Below are positions 12,791-24,066 of a DNA stretch of 64,000 bases, in pieces; the stretch's first letter is position 1, and each line of letters begins with the position of its first letter. Source of the DNA: Saururus chinensis (Eukaryota > Streptophyta > Magnoliopsida > Piperales > Saururaceae); NCBI GenBank assembly GCA_035235625.1, contig CP141149.1, positions 14,697,893 through 14,761,892 of the forward strand. Direction: 5' to 3'. The translations under genes and the position numbers were made by a program. Below the pieces are notes generated by a model, which was given only the letters and a program-made list of their open reading frames with translations, did not search any database and had not been told where the DNA came from.

Positions 12791-14215
12791 ATAGAATACC
12801 CTCAAATTAGCTAAGAACTCCTTTTAAACGACTCAAATCCGACTTAAAATAAGTAAGAAACAAAGAAAAGTAGTTTCGGAATGTCTTTGAAACTAATGAA
12901 CGATGGTTTATATTGAAACAAGTTGTTAAAGCGTGTTCGACACGTCTGATGTCTGATGTGCGTCAAACACACGTCACTTGTCAGACGCATGTTTGACACA
13001 TGTCACACATGCGTTAGACACACGCCAATTTTTGATGCACAAATGCGTGGCATGGGTGCGCTCGCGTGCCGCCATGTGGCAACAATTTAAATTATTTTAT
13101 TTTTTTCTTTTTTCAAAACTTAAAAGTGTAATATTTTCTTACCCTGGAGTTGGAATCATGTGTTATTGGTACCAATGGACTTGTATCTATGAGCCCGTCG
13201 GAAGTAGACCCCACATGGGTAGGTTATTCCACATTTTTATATGTGGGTCCCGCTTATGTGGCATGCTTCTAGAGGTCGTAACTTTCATTCCCGACCTCCG
13301 TTTCACATGTTCTTTAGTTTGTTATGCTTGTTACTTTGAGCTCTACTTATATAATAGGTTCCATCCTTTAAAACCCCTTAAAATTTTACTAAAATTACAT
13401 AATTACACCTAACCCTCCTCGTTAAGGGTAATCAATACCCCCTTAAACGAATTGTGTCATCACAATTCTCCCAAAAACACTTTTTAGAACATGAAAAAAA
13501 TAAAATCCGACCTTTAGTTAGATAGCAATTACAATCATGAATCTGATTGATTTACAATCGAGCACAACAATTAGAAACACAACCAAATAAGTGATAATTG
13601 GATAATATTAACCGATAACTACTTGGATAAAATACATAATCTGATAGTCTAAACTCGGATAAGACAAAATCCAATAAATTATGATTGGACTAAACACTCG
13701 TAAATAGAATCCGACAAAAATTTTAGATTTCACATAAATAGGATCCAATATTTTAAGATAGGATAGAATCGTCAAAACAAAATCCAGTAGTTCAAAGTCG
13801 GATAAAACACTTTTAAACACATTCTAATTATCACTTTGAAATCAGATAGGTCATTATTCGGAGTCAAAACACAATATAGTGAAGCAGATTTAATGGAATA
13901 TGTAGATACAATTCCAAAACCCTTCAAAAATTCAAGTCTTTAATAACTCATAAACACAATCTAATAATTTATGATCGGATAAAACACAAAATCTGATTAT
14001 TAATTTGAATTCAGATAAATCACATCATATAGAATCATTTTTTTGGAATCAAAGTAGATCAAATCATAGCAGACAAATCAATCCAGAAATTTTTAGAATT
14101 AAATCATTTGATAAATCATATAATCATATCCGATAATTGAAGATCATATAATAGAATTTGATTATTATTTTTAAAATCAAATAAACTTTCAAAATCATAA
14201 CAGAATAGACAGATC

Positions 14216-14370
14216 AGAGTCGTGATATCGAACGTTGTTCCCCCTGGCACTCATGGGGCGTCGAGAGGCTTAGAAGGCAAGGAGTTTTCTCATGATGCTC
14301 CACACCCATGCGCATACCAAAATCGATTATTTTTTTTGGTAGGTATCCAGATATAGAGTGCACTGATAAT
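14216..14370. repeat. Direct repeat module, copy 1
   Basis: Contains GTGATATCGAACGTTGTTCC, CACTCATGGGG, GGAGTTTTC and TGCTCCACACCCATGC, matching the same ordered landmarks in 14668-14830. The TGATATC/TGATACC core resembles the reverse complement of the tRNA-iMet primer-binding site. Confidence 0.65.
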
Positions 14371-14667
14371 CCCAAGTTTTACCCCAGAACTACCCAAAAA
14401 GTTCATGAATGCAAAACATAATGCAAAGCATGTAAACCATTTACAATTATGATATTTTTCTAAGAATCATGACTAATGCATAAATTAAAAACCCCCCTCT
14501 ACACCATAGGCCTAGTTAAAATCTAAAATATAGTAAAGTAAAATTTTATAAAAATGATTATATTCCTTTCATAAAATTATTTGTCAGAAAATAAATTTTT
14601 CAGAAACAATTTGATTTAAAAACATATGCAAAATTTTGTTGGTTCGTCCGAGTGACGAGAAAACTAG

Positions 14668-14830
14668 AGCTGTGATACCAAACAACGTTCCCTTTGACAC
14701 TCGTGGGGTAGTAAGAGGATCATAAAGTGAGGAGTTTTCCAATAATGCTCCATACTCATGCACGCACCTAAACAAATTACTTTTCTTGGTGGGTATCAAG
14801 AGAATGAAGCACTCGCGTATCATTGTACGT
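14668..14830. repeat. Direct repeat module, copy 2
   Basis: Contains AGCTGTGATACCAAACAACG, CACTCGTGGGG, GGAGTTTTCC and TGCTCCATACTCATGC in the same order and spacing as copy 1. Minus-strand TGGTATCACAGCT resembles an imperfect primer-binding site. Confidence 0.65.
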
Positions 14831-15081
14831 ATCATATTAGAATTTCTTTATCAAAAACGGATGTCAATGGACTTTTTACAAAATTATTCAGAATTTAAAT
14901 CATTTGATAGGAACTAGATTAAAAATCAATTGTACTCATTTTGTAGAGCTTTCATAGAGCCTATGAAATTATTCGATAGGAAATAGGCATTTCACATTTA
15001 AGTTAGGTCATACATTCCAGATTCAAACCACACTCAAAACAAACATTTTGAACTAAATCATACTTGTAATCAGAATTCATA

Positions 15082-15790
15082 TTAATACACTAGTAGAATA
15101 AGCCTTGGAGCTATCCACTAACTCCTCGTGTCCATACTATGAGCGCTTGATGGTTTCTCCATAGTAATTATACTAGCTATTGAGAGAACTTTACAACTTT
15201 AAATCATTTTTTCAAAACACGGAGGATTTGAAATCAATTTCCATGTTATATCCACTAGCATACTCATCCCTGGAGTGGTCCACTAATACTGCCCATCCCA
15301 TACTATGGGTATTTGGCGGTTTCTCTTAGAGAAGGCCATTATCTTTGAAAACAATTGAATTTAGTTTCTACACACCAGCAGAACTAACCCAAGAGTGATC
15401 TATGAGTACCATGTGTCCCATTCCACGGGTGTTTAGTGGTTCCTCCTAGGTAGTTCCATTGTTTTTCCAAAAATGAATTATCAAAATGCAGACATTTTAA
15501 AAGTAATTTGTGTGCCAAGATATCGGCAGAATTTACCATAGAGCAATCCACCAACACCTCACGTCCCATACTGTGGTGTGTAGTGGTTGCTCCTTGGCAA
15601 TTCTACCATTTTTCTAAATATACTCAATTTATACGCAAATAAGTTTTATTTTATTTTTTCAAATAATTTGAAATATAATTTTTATTTTCACCATACAGGT
15701 AGAACAAACCCTAGAGCTATCCACTAACACAGCACGTCCCATACCATGGTATGTAGTGGTCTCTCGTAGGTGGTTCCACCGTCTTTTAAA
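15082..15790. repeat. Five-copy degenerate repeat of about 90 bp
   Basis: Units near 15082, 15252, 15373, 15520 and 15695. Each has the order AGTAGAA/AGCAGAA, GAGCNATCCACTAA, TCCCATAC(T/C)ATGG, TTTAGTGGT-like and a final TCCA(T/C)NGT(T)TTT, separated by AT-rich spacers. A truncated sixth start (CCAGTAGAATT) sits next to the primer-binding site. Confidence 0.7.
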
Positions 15791-15854
15791 ACAAATCCAT
15801 ACATTTTTTGAAACAAACAATTCAAAATCATTTTTTTAATACTCCAGTAGAATT

Positions 15855-15866
15855 GCTCCAATACCA
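15855..15866 (-). other. Primer-binding site (tRNA-iMet type)
   Basis: The minus strand reads TGGTATTGGAGC, two mismatches from the TGGTATCAGAGC priming site used by many plant LTR elements. It starts two bases after the LTR end TGTTACA. It fixes the element on the minus strand with 15869-17636 as its 5' LTR. Confidence 0.75.
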
Positions 15867-15868
15867 TT

Positions 15869-17636
15869 TGTAACACTCCAACCTAAAAAATCGACCCCGA
15901 CCAAGGGTTATTTGGAGAACAAAATTCATAAAATCAGAATTAAATAGAAAAATTAAAAAGAGACCAATCAGGAGTTGCAGACTTTGTGTGCGTGAGTCAT
16001 AACGTTCCCTTACGCACTATGGAGCTTTAACGCTTCGTTGTACATAGTTCAGAACAAACTTAATTTTATAATTACTTTGGATCGGGCCAACGTTGTTGTA
16101 CCGTTAGTTTCCTACGTATGTATTAGATGCCATCTACAATGTTATTCCAATATGATTGGATCCGAACATAATTCTGCCTAATGACTATTATATGCACCAA
16201 GTATCATAAAATTATATATGTTAAAATACATATATCCTTATGTCCAAATAAATCATCTAAAATCAGACATAAATAAAAGAACTCATTGGAGTTGAATGGA
16301 AGCCAATAAATTAGTGAAATCACAACTATCACATAGATAAACAAAACACTAGCAGAATCACACATGTCGCTCTATTACAGAGAGGAGCTGAATACATATT
16401 AGATCATATTAGATCATATCAGATTTCATTTGCCCTTAATCGATCATATCAAATCAGTTTGGAGCATATCAAATCATAACATAGCATTTTAGAGAAGATT
16501 GGATCATAATAGTGTATCAAAGCAGATCGAAGCAGAACAAATCAGCATATATCAGATCATAGCAAATAATATATATGAATTAGTATATTAATAACACTAA
16601 GTAAGATGTGCATGCATATAAATCATATTAAATGGGAAGATTATAAACTCTTACTCCCTGGTGGTTTTGGAAGTAGCGATGTTTAGAATTGCTTGTTTCC
16701 TCATAGTGTCCTCCCTTTTAGGTTTGAAGATGGCAAGCAGAACCTCCTCTAGTTCCGAAAAATTATTCTCATTATGTCTGAAGGTGGTGGATAGACACTA
16801 CCTTTAACCCGGGACATTTCCCTCGTTGTAGCACGAAGGTAATAGACATATTTTCCCCTTAACCTGAAACACTTCACACTTCCCGTAGCGGACAAAGCCT
16901 CCCTTACCCGGAGATATTTTTCTCTCTACACGTTTGTAGACAACAAACAGATTTTCCCCTTACCCGGAGATTCTTTTCTCTTTCCGTGTGCGTAAACTGT
17001 GAACAAACCTCCCTTTAACCCCGAGCATTTCCTCCGTTGTCGCCCGAAGGCGACAAACATAACCTCCCCTTAACCCGAGGCACTTCACACTTCCCATAGG
17101 GGACATAACCTCCCCTACTTGGAGATACCTTTCTCTCAATGCATCCATAAATGACAGATAGACTTTCCCCTTACATAGAGACTCTTTTCTCTTTCTGTTC
17201 TTGTAAGTTGCGGACATAACTTCCCCTTAGCTTGGGGGATGTATCTCATACTACGTGGCCCTTCGGTAGAGGACAGAGCCTTCTCTATGTGGGTCAACTT
17301 CCCTGTTGTGGACTGACGAAGGAAGACGTAGCCTCCTCTTACTTTGGGTCACTTCTCTCTCTTTGGGGCTCGAGGGTGACGGGCAGAGTCTCCTCTTGCC
17401 CCAGGGCATTTCTCCTTTATAAGGTCACCAACTAGAGGAATAGACATTTCATTGTGTAGAACACCATTGAATTAACTAAGAACGCCTTTTGAACAACTCG
17501 AATCAGACTTAAAACGAGTGAGAAATGAAGAAAAGAAGTTTTGGAACATCTTTGAAACTGATGAATGACGGTTTATATAGAAACAGGGAGTTAACGCGCA
17601 CTTGATGCTTGTCTGACATGCATCACATGTTAGACA
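15869..17636 (-). mobile_element. 5' LTR of the non-autonomous retrotransposon, truncated
   Basis: Collinear over its whole length with the 3' LTR at 7145-13464, including AT-rich short repeats (16390-16570) and the 57-bp array (about 16790-17400). It lacks the hAT: GTCCTCCC at 16708-16715 runs straight into the sequence that lies to the right of the hAT in the other copy. About 480 bp of its outer (U3) end are missing where copia sequence begins near 17637. Many substitutions separate the two LTRs, so the element is old. Confidence 0.75.
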
Positions 17637-18854
17637 CAGAACAACCTAAGGGTTTCATAGTTCCTGGAGAGGAACACAAGGTGTGCAAGCTCTTAAAATC
17701 ATTGTATGGCCTTAAACAATCTTTGAGGAAATGGTGTTTCACTTTTCACAAGGTGATTAGTGAGTATGGGTTCATAGTGAATGAACATGATCACTGTGTT
17801 TATACCTTTTGGGATAGGGCTAGGTATATGATATTGTTATTATATGTAGATGACATACTCTTGATGGGGAATGACCTAAGTATGATTGTCATATTAAAGG
17901 AATGACTCAAAACCCAGTTTCAGATGAAAGACATGGGTGAGACATCCTACATCCTCAGGATAAAAATTGATAGAGATAGAAAGGCTAGGAAGCTTACTAT
18001 ATCTTAAGAGTCATACATAGAGAGCGTTCTCAAACGCTTCAATGTCATTGGTTGAAAAACCATTGAATCCCCTATTTGCAAGGGTACAATGTTGTCTAAG
18101 AGTATGACTCCTCGAACTGAGGAAAATCGACACCGGATGGAGTTAGTGTCATATGCACAGGCTATTGGCAGCTTGATGTATGTCATGACCTATACAAGGC
18201 CTGATTTGAGTTTTGTGGTAGGCTTGCTGAGCCGTTACTAAGCAAGCCCTGGTCTTCAGCACTGGCAAGTAGTGAAGAGGGTATTTTGGTACCTTTTAGG
18301 GTCTAAGAGTTTAAAACTCACTCATCAGGCGGAAAAGTCTGTCATTGGTTGGATATAGTAATTTAGACTATGCAGGGGATCCAAATGATAGGAAATCCAC
18401 TGCTGAATTTGCCTTCATGTTTGGAGGCGGGGCTATATCTTGTGCAAGCAAGAAACAGAAAAGTGTTTCTAAGTCTACGATGGAAACTGAGTTTTATGCA
18501 TACAATATTGCAGCTTCCTAGGAACATGGATAAATGAGTTTCTAGCAAGATTGGGGCTAGAAGACTAGACTAATGCTCCTGTCTAGATGTATTGTGATAA
18601 TCTGGCAATGGTGTTGACACTTAAGAATGGGGAGATCAGTGCCAGAGGCAAGCACATTGAGGTGCATTACTATTACATCTTCGACATGCTACAAAGGGGA
18701 AAAGTGACTGTGAGTCATATTCCTACTATTGAGATGTTGGCAGATCCATTCACTAAGGTTTTAATGACAGATCTATTTTCTAAGAATGCTCATAGCATTG
18801 GTCTTCAACAAGATTAGCACAAGTCGCTATTGGACCATATGAGCCTTCACCCAT
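17637..18854 (+). pseudogene. Ty1/copia pol remnant: reverse transcriptase and RNase H
   Basis: The protein of origin copies RNA into DNA in a copia retrotransposon. 17640-17905 encodes the RT fingers/palm with the KSLYGLKQ motif and the catalytic YVDDILL motif. Further pieces in the same reading direction show an MKDMGE-like segment (about 17930), GSLMY..TRPDLSF (about 18170-18215) and the RNase H stretch with GDPNDRKSTAEF (about 18375-18410). 18587-18817 is the RNase H end with YCDN, KHIEVHYYY and LADPFTK motifs. Stops at 17903 and later, plus frame changes, make it non-functional. Gag, protease, integrase and the RT N-terminus are missing: the sequence begins abruptly at the junction with the LTR at 17636. 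Confidence 0.85.
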
Positions 18855-18863
18855 AGTGGGGGA
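18855..18863 (+). other. Copia polypurine tract
   Basis: AGTGGGGGA lies immediately before the LTR start TGTTGG, the usual plant copia arrangement. Confidence 0.65.
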
Positions 18864-19620
18864 TGTTGGACCATGGTATGGGCTCGGGCCTGATTTGGTT
18901 CAATGTTATTGCGGTATGGGTGAGCCAGTACAGGCCACGGGGTCCAAGCATGGTGGGGGCAGTCCCGCCGACCCCACATGTGTCATTGTTACATTAATTT
19001 GGTTGGGACCCGCCTATGTCACACACACACACACGGCATGCGACTAGGTTGTTCTTAACACGTTGTGGGGCCCAAGTGAGCGAATTATGTGTCCATGGTG
19101 GGACCCGTGGTTAGCAAGGGGCTGACCCCTATCTCGGGCTTGGCCATGTGTAGGGATCTAGGCCTCCACGCGCTCTAAGAGATAGAGCCCACTCCAGTTG
19201 TGTTTGACCCTTATGTTTAAGCCAAAATTTCAGCATATAAGCCCCGTTCAGTGAGCCCACCTAAGAGGATTAGAAGAGGGTATTTAAGGGAGAAAGGGAG
19301 AGGAGGAAGTCCTAGCTTTGGGCCACCCCACTTCCCTCCTCCTCTCTTCCCAATTCCTCCCCCCTCTCTTCCCAATTCCTCCCCCCTCTCCCATTGAAGG
19401 TGGGGCTCCCCCTTGGATTGGGGCTGGCCGCCCCCACCTTCTCCCTCATTCTTCCTCCTTCCTTCTCCTCCGGCAAGTGGTGCAAGTTTGGAAGAAGTGC
19501 TCACTGATTTCGGGCTTCAAGGAGAGGCTTGATTGCTGTGATTAAATCCAAGTTCAAGGTTATAAAGGGACCAACACATCAAAGAGGTAACCCCCTTCAC
19601 TATGCTTGTTTTCTTGTGAT
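18864..19620 (+). mobile_element. Copia 3' LTR, end undefined
   Basis: Starts TGTTGGACC after the polypurine tract. Contains a (CA)n run at about 19020-19034, a TATTTAAGG TATA-like box near 19281 and a pyrimidine-rich leader. No second copy is present in the window, so the 3' boundary (a CA somewhere between about 19570 and 19750) is not determined. Confidence 0.55.
19341..19388. repeat. 22-bp tandem duplication in the copia LTR
   Basis: Two consecutive copies of CTCTTCCCAATTCCTCCCCC with a two-base spacer, in the leader part of the LTR. Confidence 0.8.
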
Positions 19621-21273
19621 CTAAGAGTGCGGGCTGATTGCTTCAAGGGTGTGCAAGAGGCTGGAATGCCCAAGGTCAATACACCATCGTTTCCAATTTG
19701 ATTTCCTATATGCATGATTTATGTTGGATGGTTTTATATTGCTCATTGTTTTGAGATTATGTGCATGTTTGTGTAGATTAATTGAAAAGCTTGTTTTTTT
19801 ATTGGTGTGCCACCCCCTACCCACCTTGCTTCAGCTGGTCCGACCACTCAACAATTTATACAGTTCTCTAGTTATATTTTTTTCTCGAGATTTTAATTTT
19901 GTTTCATAAGAAGCATGCTAGTAGTGGAGGTGATTGGTGTTGATATTTATTGTAAGTTTGTGTGTAGTTTGATATTGTGAATTGGGTATTTCGCGAGAGT
20001 TGTTACCTGTTGTGTTTTTATAGGCCTCTGCAAGAAAGTCTGAGAAGTTTTTTTGGTAAAAGTTTAACATGGTGTTCTATTTGCTTTTTGACAGGAAGGC
20101 GGGCTCTTTAGCCACGCTTCTATGCATTATCTGTTGGGTTAGCAGTAGCTTTGTTGCCAGTAGACTTGGGTACTCTGTTGCATGGAAGGTTAGCATCCTT
20201 GGTGGGCGTTTCTCTATTAAGAATCTGATCTGTGAGAGTTTTCTTTGGCATTGATTTTTCCTTTATACATATTGCTTGCATGCATTCTTCTTTCATTGAT
20301 TAATATTAACTGCTTATAATTATGGTTTGTTAATCTTTGAACTAAACATAGTTATTGTCCTCAATTTAATCATGGTTGTTAAGTTAACTGGATTAGTTCA
20401 TTGTGTTTTATTATTTTATTTCTGTGTTTTGTTCCTCATTGTGTTTTTTTTTTTGTGATCAGGCTCGGTGAATCGAGCGATCTTGGAGAAGCAAATCTAA
20501 TAGTTGTTTTACATTTCATCGGTTAATATTTGTGAGTGTGGATCCATCCCTATTTGAATCTTTTTGCTTTGCTCTTTTATGATGCATCTATTTCTATTAT
20601 TTTATTTGGTGAAGGACTAAAATAAGGGCTAAAGGATATGTCTTTCAAAGGTCATTGAGTTTTTTTTATATTCTTTTTGGGATGTTTCCTTTGATATGAT
20701 TTCTAATTTTTCACATGTTTTCTTGTTGTAGATAGCAATGGTGGAAGAAGCCCTTGTCAAGTTGCATCGAAAGGTGCCATTTGTTTACCCCAAATGCCTC
20801 CATTTTGGCTTTGTTTTTGCTGTTATTTCTAGTTTGCAAGTATGAATGATTTTTTGTGCTTTTGTTGTGTTTGTTGTTGTTGGGTGGAATCATTTCCATT
20901 GTGATATATTCAGTTGAACATACCAACTAACCCCTTTATCAGGCTATCTTTTTCTCTTCCCCAAGGTGAGGACCACGATAAGATTCTTCGTCTTTTTCTA
21001 TTCATTGCTGCTGGGTATTTGTGTTTTTCCCCTTGTGTGGCCTGTGTAGTTGTTTTGATCTGTTGAAGTATCATGCAAGGTTGTTCTGTGGTTGTTGTGT
21101 TGTCTGTGTCTTGTTGGATTAGTTTGCAATTGACCCTTCTACTAGAGTGCATTGTATCTTCCGTTTTGCTACCAATTCGTAGTTCCTGTGTTGTTTTTTA
21201 TGAAGATTGACTTTGTGAGATGATTATAGTGCGTTTGAAAGTACAATTTTCATGATGAATTTGTTTTCCTCTT
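19621..21273. other. Intergenic DNA, no gene recognised
   Basis: T-rich on the plus strand, with several exon-like islands (for example 20460-20500 and 20735-20780) and pyrimidine tracts resembling intron ends. No protein family was recognisable in any frame. It could be a decayed gene fragment. Confidence 0.35.
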
Positions 21274-21662
21274 TAACAATTACACTACTTGAACTTATGG
21301 AGGCGTCCTAATTAACATGGATAACAACACAGTTTTTCTGAGTCAATTATAACCTCAGAACAACACTCACAAGCATACACGCTTGATTTATTTTCAACTC
21401 AAAAGGGTTTGTATTATCCTTGGGATTTGACATTAACTATTACAACTGAAAGGGCATCCTAATTCAACAAAAAAACTATAATTTAGTTCATATGGATAAT
21501 AACTAGAACAACCAAAAGAGGTTCTCCGATGCTCCATGAAAAGTGACAAGAGGCTAATACATAACCACAAAATGAACTTTCCAAGAGAAACATCACATTA
21601 GACTTTAAGGAAAAAAAGGAGATCATTCAAAAGCAAACAACTAAGGTGGCCATAGTCAGTCT
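21274..21662 (-). repeat. Long inverted repeat, left arm
   Basis: The sequence is the near-identical reverse complement of 27661-28069. Landmarks are CTTATGGAGGCGTCCTAATT, GGGATTTGACATTAAC, GAAAGGGCATCCTAATTC and ATGCTCC(A/G)TGAAAAGTGAC. Homology stops at TAACAATTACAC on the outer side and AGTCAGTCT on the inner side. It lies just beyond the 3' end of the minus-strand chromovirus, so it may be LTR material or a copied genomic segment. Confidence 0.8.
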
Positions 21663-21908
21663 GATGTGAACCGAAAGGGTAAGAGAGGGAATAGGGGAAT
21701 AGTAAGAAAGATAACTTCTGATTCACTACTTTCTAGCTCCAAATTACATGGTTTTATAGGAGAGGAAACATAAATGTTAATTACTATCCTAGAGAAAACC
21801 AAGGGACACAACATAGTCCCAATAAAATTCAATTAATGACATGGGAAGGCTAAAGGTCACAACAAAAACCAAGGGACACAACATAGTCCCAATACAATCC
21901 ATTGAAGG
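21663..21908 (-). mobile_element. 3' region of the chromovirus, with a 70-bp tandem duplication
   Basis: AAAACCAAGGGACACAACAT starts at both 21795 and 21865 and is followed by AGTCCCAATA in both copies. The minus strand has a TATAAAA-like box near 21755. Likely the start of the element's 3' LTR, but no LTR partner could be aligned. Confidence 0.4.
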
Positions 21909-22451
21909 CTAAAGGTCAAAATATTCCACTACGCTCCACTGAGGCTTGGACTCAAGCCAACCAATCAGGGAAACACTCTTTGAATTCAGTAATAGACAGC
22001 CAAGTAGCGTCTTTAGGAGGACGGGAAGCCATGCAACTAGAACTTCATAAATGAAATGACTGTTATGCCGAATGCTGCACTCATCCAGGATTGCCTCTGG
22101 AATCAAAGGAGGGACAATGGGTGGTAGGGGTGGCACAACTAGACTGGGAAGAGGCATTGGATCACCTACAAATTTTTGGAGATAGGAAACGTGAAATATT
22201 GGTTGAATTTGGGCCTCAGGCGGCAGTTGTAAGCGATAAGCCACCTTACCAATACGTGTAAGAATTAGATAGGTCTCGTGGAAGTAATGGGCAAGTTTCT
22301 CAGAAGCATGTTGTACAGAAGTTTGCCGATAGGGTTGTCGACATAGATAAACTAGATCACTGATTGCAAATTCCAGATCCACATGACGGTGATCATAGAC
22401 CTGACGTATCCAATTCTGAGAGGCTGTCAGATTATAGCGAAGCTGGCACAA
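21909..22451 (-). pseudogene. Chromovirus integrase C-terminus with chromodomain remnant
   Basis: In full-length elements this region binds DNA and, through the chromodomain, modified histones. The reading frame shows the GPY/F-like end of integrase (KLAHYFHETYLILTRIGKVAYRLQLP, then IQPIFHVSYLQKF, normally HPVFHVSxLK), a proline-rich linker, PEAILDE and EVLVAW, which opens the chromodomain. A frame shift after EVLVAW displaces the rest: the expected ATW and FPDW pieces are in another frame. The presence of a chromodomain places the element among chromoviruses (Ty3/gypsy). Confidence 0.75.
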
Positions 22452-22476
22452 GACTTCATCTCGAGTCTACAAAATG

Positions 22477-23433
22477 TTATCCACTGCACCCACCGAGGAG
22501 CGAAGTGGAGTATAATGAAGAGCACCTGAAATGGAATGTAACCGGTAGCCATATGATAGGCGGTGTTGTAGGAGTACTCAGCCCATGGAAGAAAGGACAA
22601 CCAAGTTTGCAGTCAGTCCCCAGCGAAACACCGTAAGTATTGCTCCAAACATCGGTTGACCACCTCAGTTTGACCACCAATCTGGGGTGGAAAGTGGAAC
22701 TCATACAAAAGGTGGTATAATGCAAGCGCCATAAGTTCTGCCAAAAGGAGAAAGTGAAAAACCAATCACAGTCACATGTAATAGTCTTGGGCATCCCATG
22801 CAAGCAAACAACATCATGAATAAAGATTTCAACAACACTCTTGGCGGTGTAGGGGTGGGAGAGTGCAGAGAAATGTGCATACTTGGAAAGATGATCAACC
22901 ACTACGAGAATGACCGATTCACCCTCAACCTTGGGCAAGGCCTCAATGAAATCCATGCTGATATCTTTCCATACGCGGTTAGGAATTGGAAGTGGTTGAA
23001 GCAGGTCTATAGGGGTGGTGGTATCACTTTCAACGCGCTGGTAGATATCACATGCGGCCAAAAAGCGCTGAACATCTCTCTTGAGCCCTTGCCAAGTAAA
23101 ACTATGGGAGACCCGTTTATATGTCCGAAAGACCCCCTCATGTCCAGCAATAGGAGTACTATGGTGAAGATGGAGAATATCGCGCCGGAGGGATTCCAAA
23201 TGAGGAACCCATAAACATCCTTGGCAGAAGAAAAAAATCATCCTACAAAACAAAATTAGGTGAGAAAGATGGATTGTCATGGAGGCATTCGATAAGGCGA
23301 ACACACTTAGGGTCGGAGCGGTAAGCAGCTTGTAAGTCCTAAAGGAAAGGAAAAATGGGACTAGAAAGAGCATGCAAGGATGCATCTTCAAATTGTCAAG
23401 ACAATGCATTAGCAGCATGATGCTTGCACCCAC
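22477..23433 (-). pseudogene. Ty3/gypsy integrase, zinc finger and catalytic core remnant
   Basis: Integrase joins retroelement cDNA to host DNA. Seen on the minus strand: HH of the HHCC finger (LHHSTPIAGHEGVFRTYKR), a CDIY where a second cysteine is expected (C lost), the first acidic residue in ISMDFIEALP, VVVDHLSKYAHF, and a degraded TCDCD at the second catalytic site. A frame change near 22680 disrupts the region after CMSSTFHP. Upstream and downstream pol pieces lie in other frames, so it is not functional. Confidence 0.85.
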
Positions 23434-23482
23434 GTTTATAGACTAACTTGTAGTCATAGCCCAAAAGCTTAGTGACCCATCT

Positions 23483-23878
23483 CTATTGAGCAGGGGTAGA
23501 AATCCTCTGGTCCAAAAAATACTTGAGAGGCCGGTGGTCAGTCCAGATGATGAAGAGGCATCCTAGAAGATATGGATGCCACTTGTCGACTGCCTGGACG
23601 ATAGCAATCATTTCCTGATCATAAGCAAACAAATGATGAGAACCGTCTGACAATGCTTTGTTATAAAAAGCGATGGGCCGGTCTTCTTGCAAAAGAACAG
23701 CACTAAGGCCCACATCATAAGCATTGCTTTCCATGACAAAAGTTTTAGAGAAATCAGGCAAGGCAAGAACTGGGGCAGAAATTAGGGCTGTCTTGAGAGC
23801 CTTGAAGGCTTGTTGGGCATCAGGGGACCAAATAAAAGTGTCTTTCTTCAATAAATTAGTCAGGGGAGCAATGATCAC
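23483..23878 (-). pseudogene. Ty3/gypsy RNase H remnant
   Basis: Encodes the RT connection and RNase H part: FIWSPDAQQAFKALK, LALPDFSKTFVMESNAYDVG, AFYNKALS and TDHRPLKYFLDQR. The first catalytic aspartate, normally in ETDAS, is replaced (ESNAY), so activity would be lost even without the frame breaks on both sides. Confidence 0.85.
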
Positions 23879-24066
23879 CCCATAAGAAAATATAAATCAC
23901 CGGTAATACCTTGCGAGCCCTAGAAAGCCACGTAGAGCCCGCACAATGGAAGGAGGCCAATCACAAACAACATCAATTTTAGCCGGATCTATTGCCACAC
24001 CGTCTGCAGAAATAATATGGCACAAATATTCAATTTGGTGGCAACTGAAGGAATACTAGGATTTTT

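Larger units (their letters stand above)
7145..13464 (-). mobile_element. 3' LTR of a non-autonomous gypsy-like retrotransposon, interrupted by a hAT
   Basis: On the minus strand the LTR begins TGTGATGACACAATTCG at 13464 and ends GGGTGTTACA at 7145, giving TG..CA ends. It is preceded at 13465-13480 by a purine-rich tract (GGGAGAAT) suited to a polypurine tract. After removing the nested hAT and one target copy the LTR is about 2.16 kb. It is collinear with 15869-17636 and with the reverse complement of 57098-59161. Inside are AT-rich ATCATATCAAATC-like short repeats (7630-7800) and a GC-richer array of about 57-bp units (about 12230-12730). No coding capacity. The same-strand pair of LTRs, the tract and the primer-binding site at 15855-15866 define one element. 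Confidence 0.75.
13465..15854 (-). mobile_element. Non-coding internal region of the retrotransposon
   Basis: The 2.4 kb between the two LTRs. No gag or pol similarity in any frame. 13500-14220 is a degenerate AT-rich series around AATCTGATNATT and GGATAAAACAC. 14216-14370 and 14668-14830 are two copies of a roughly 155-bp module. 15082-15790 holds five copies of a roughly 90-bp module. Such an internal domain, with LTRs and priming site but no proteins, fits a LARD-type non-autonomous element mobilised in trans. Confidence 0.65.

Noticed and set aside
12531..13412. Open frames in the LTR (87 and 144 aa)
   Set aside because: They lie in the 57-bp array and U3 of the LTR, are not kept in the sister copies, and have no similarity to proteins.
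15082..15790. CRISPR-like regular array
   Set aside because: Units are long and degenerate, spacers are AT-rich filler, and the context is a plant retrotransposon.
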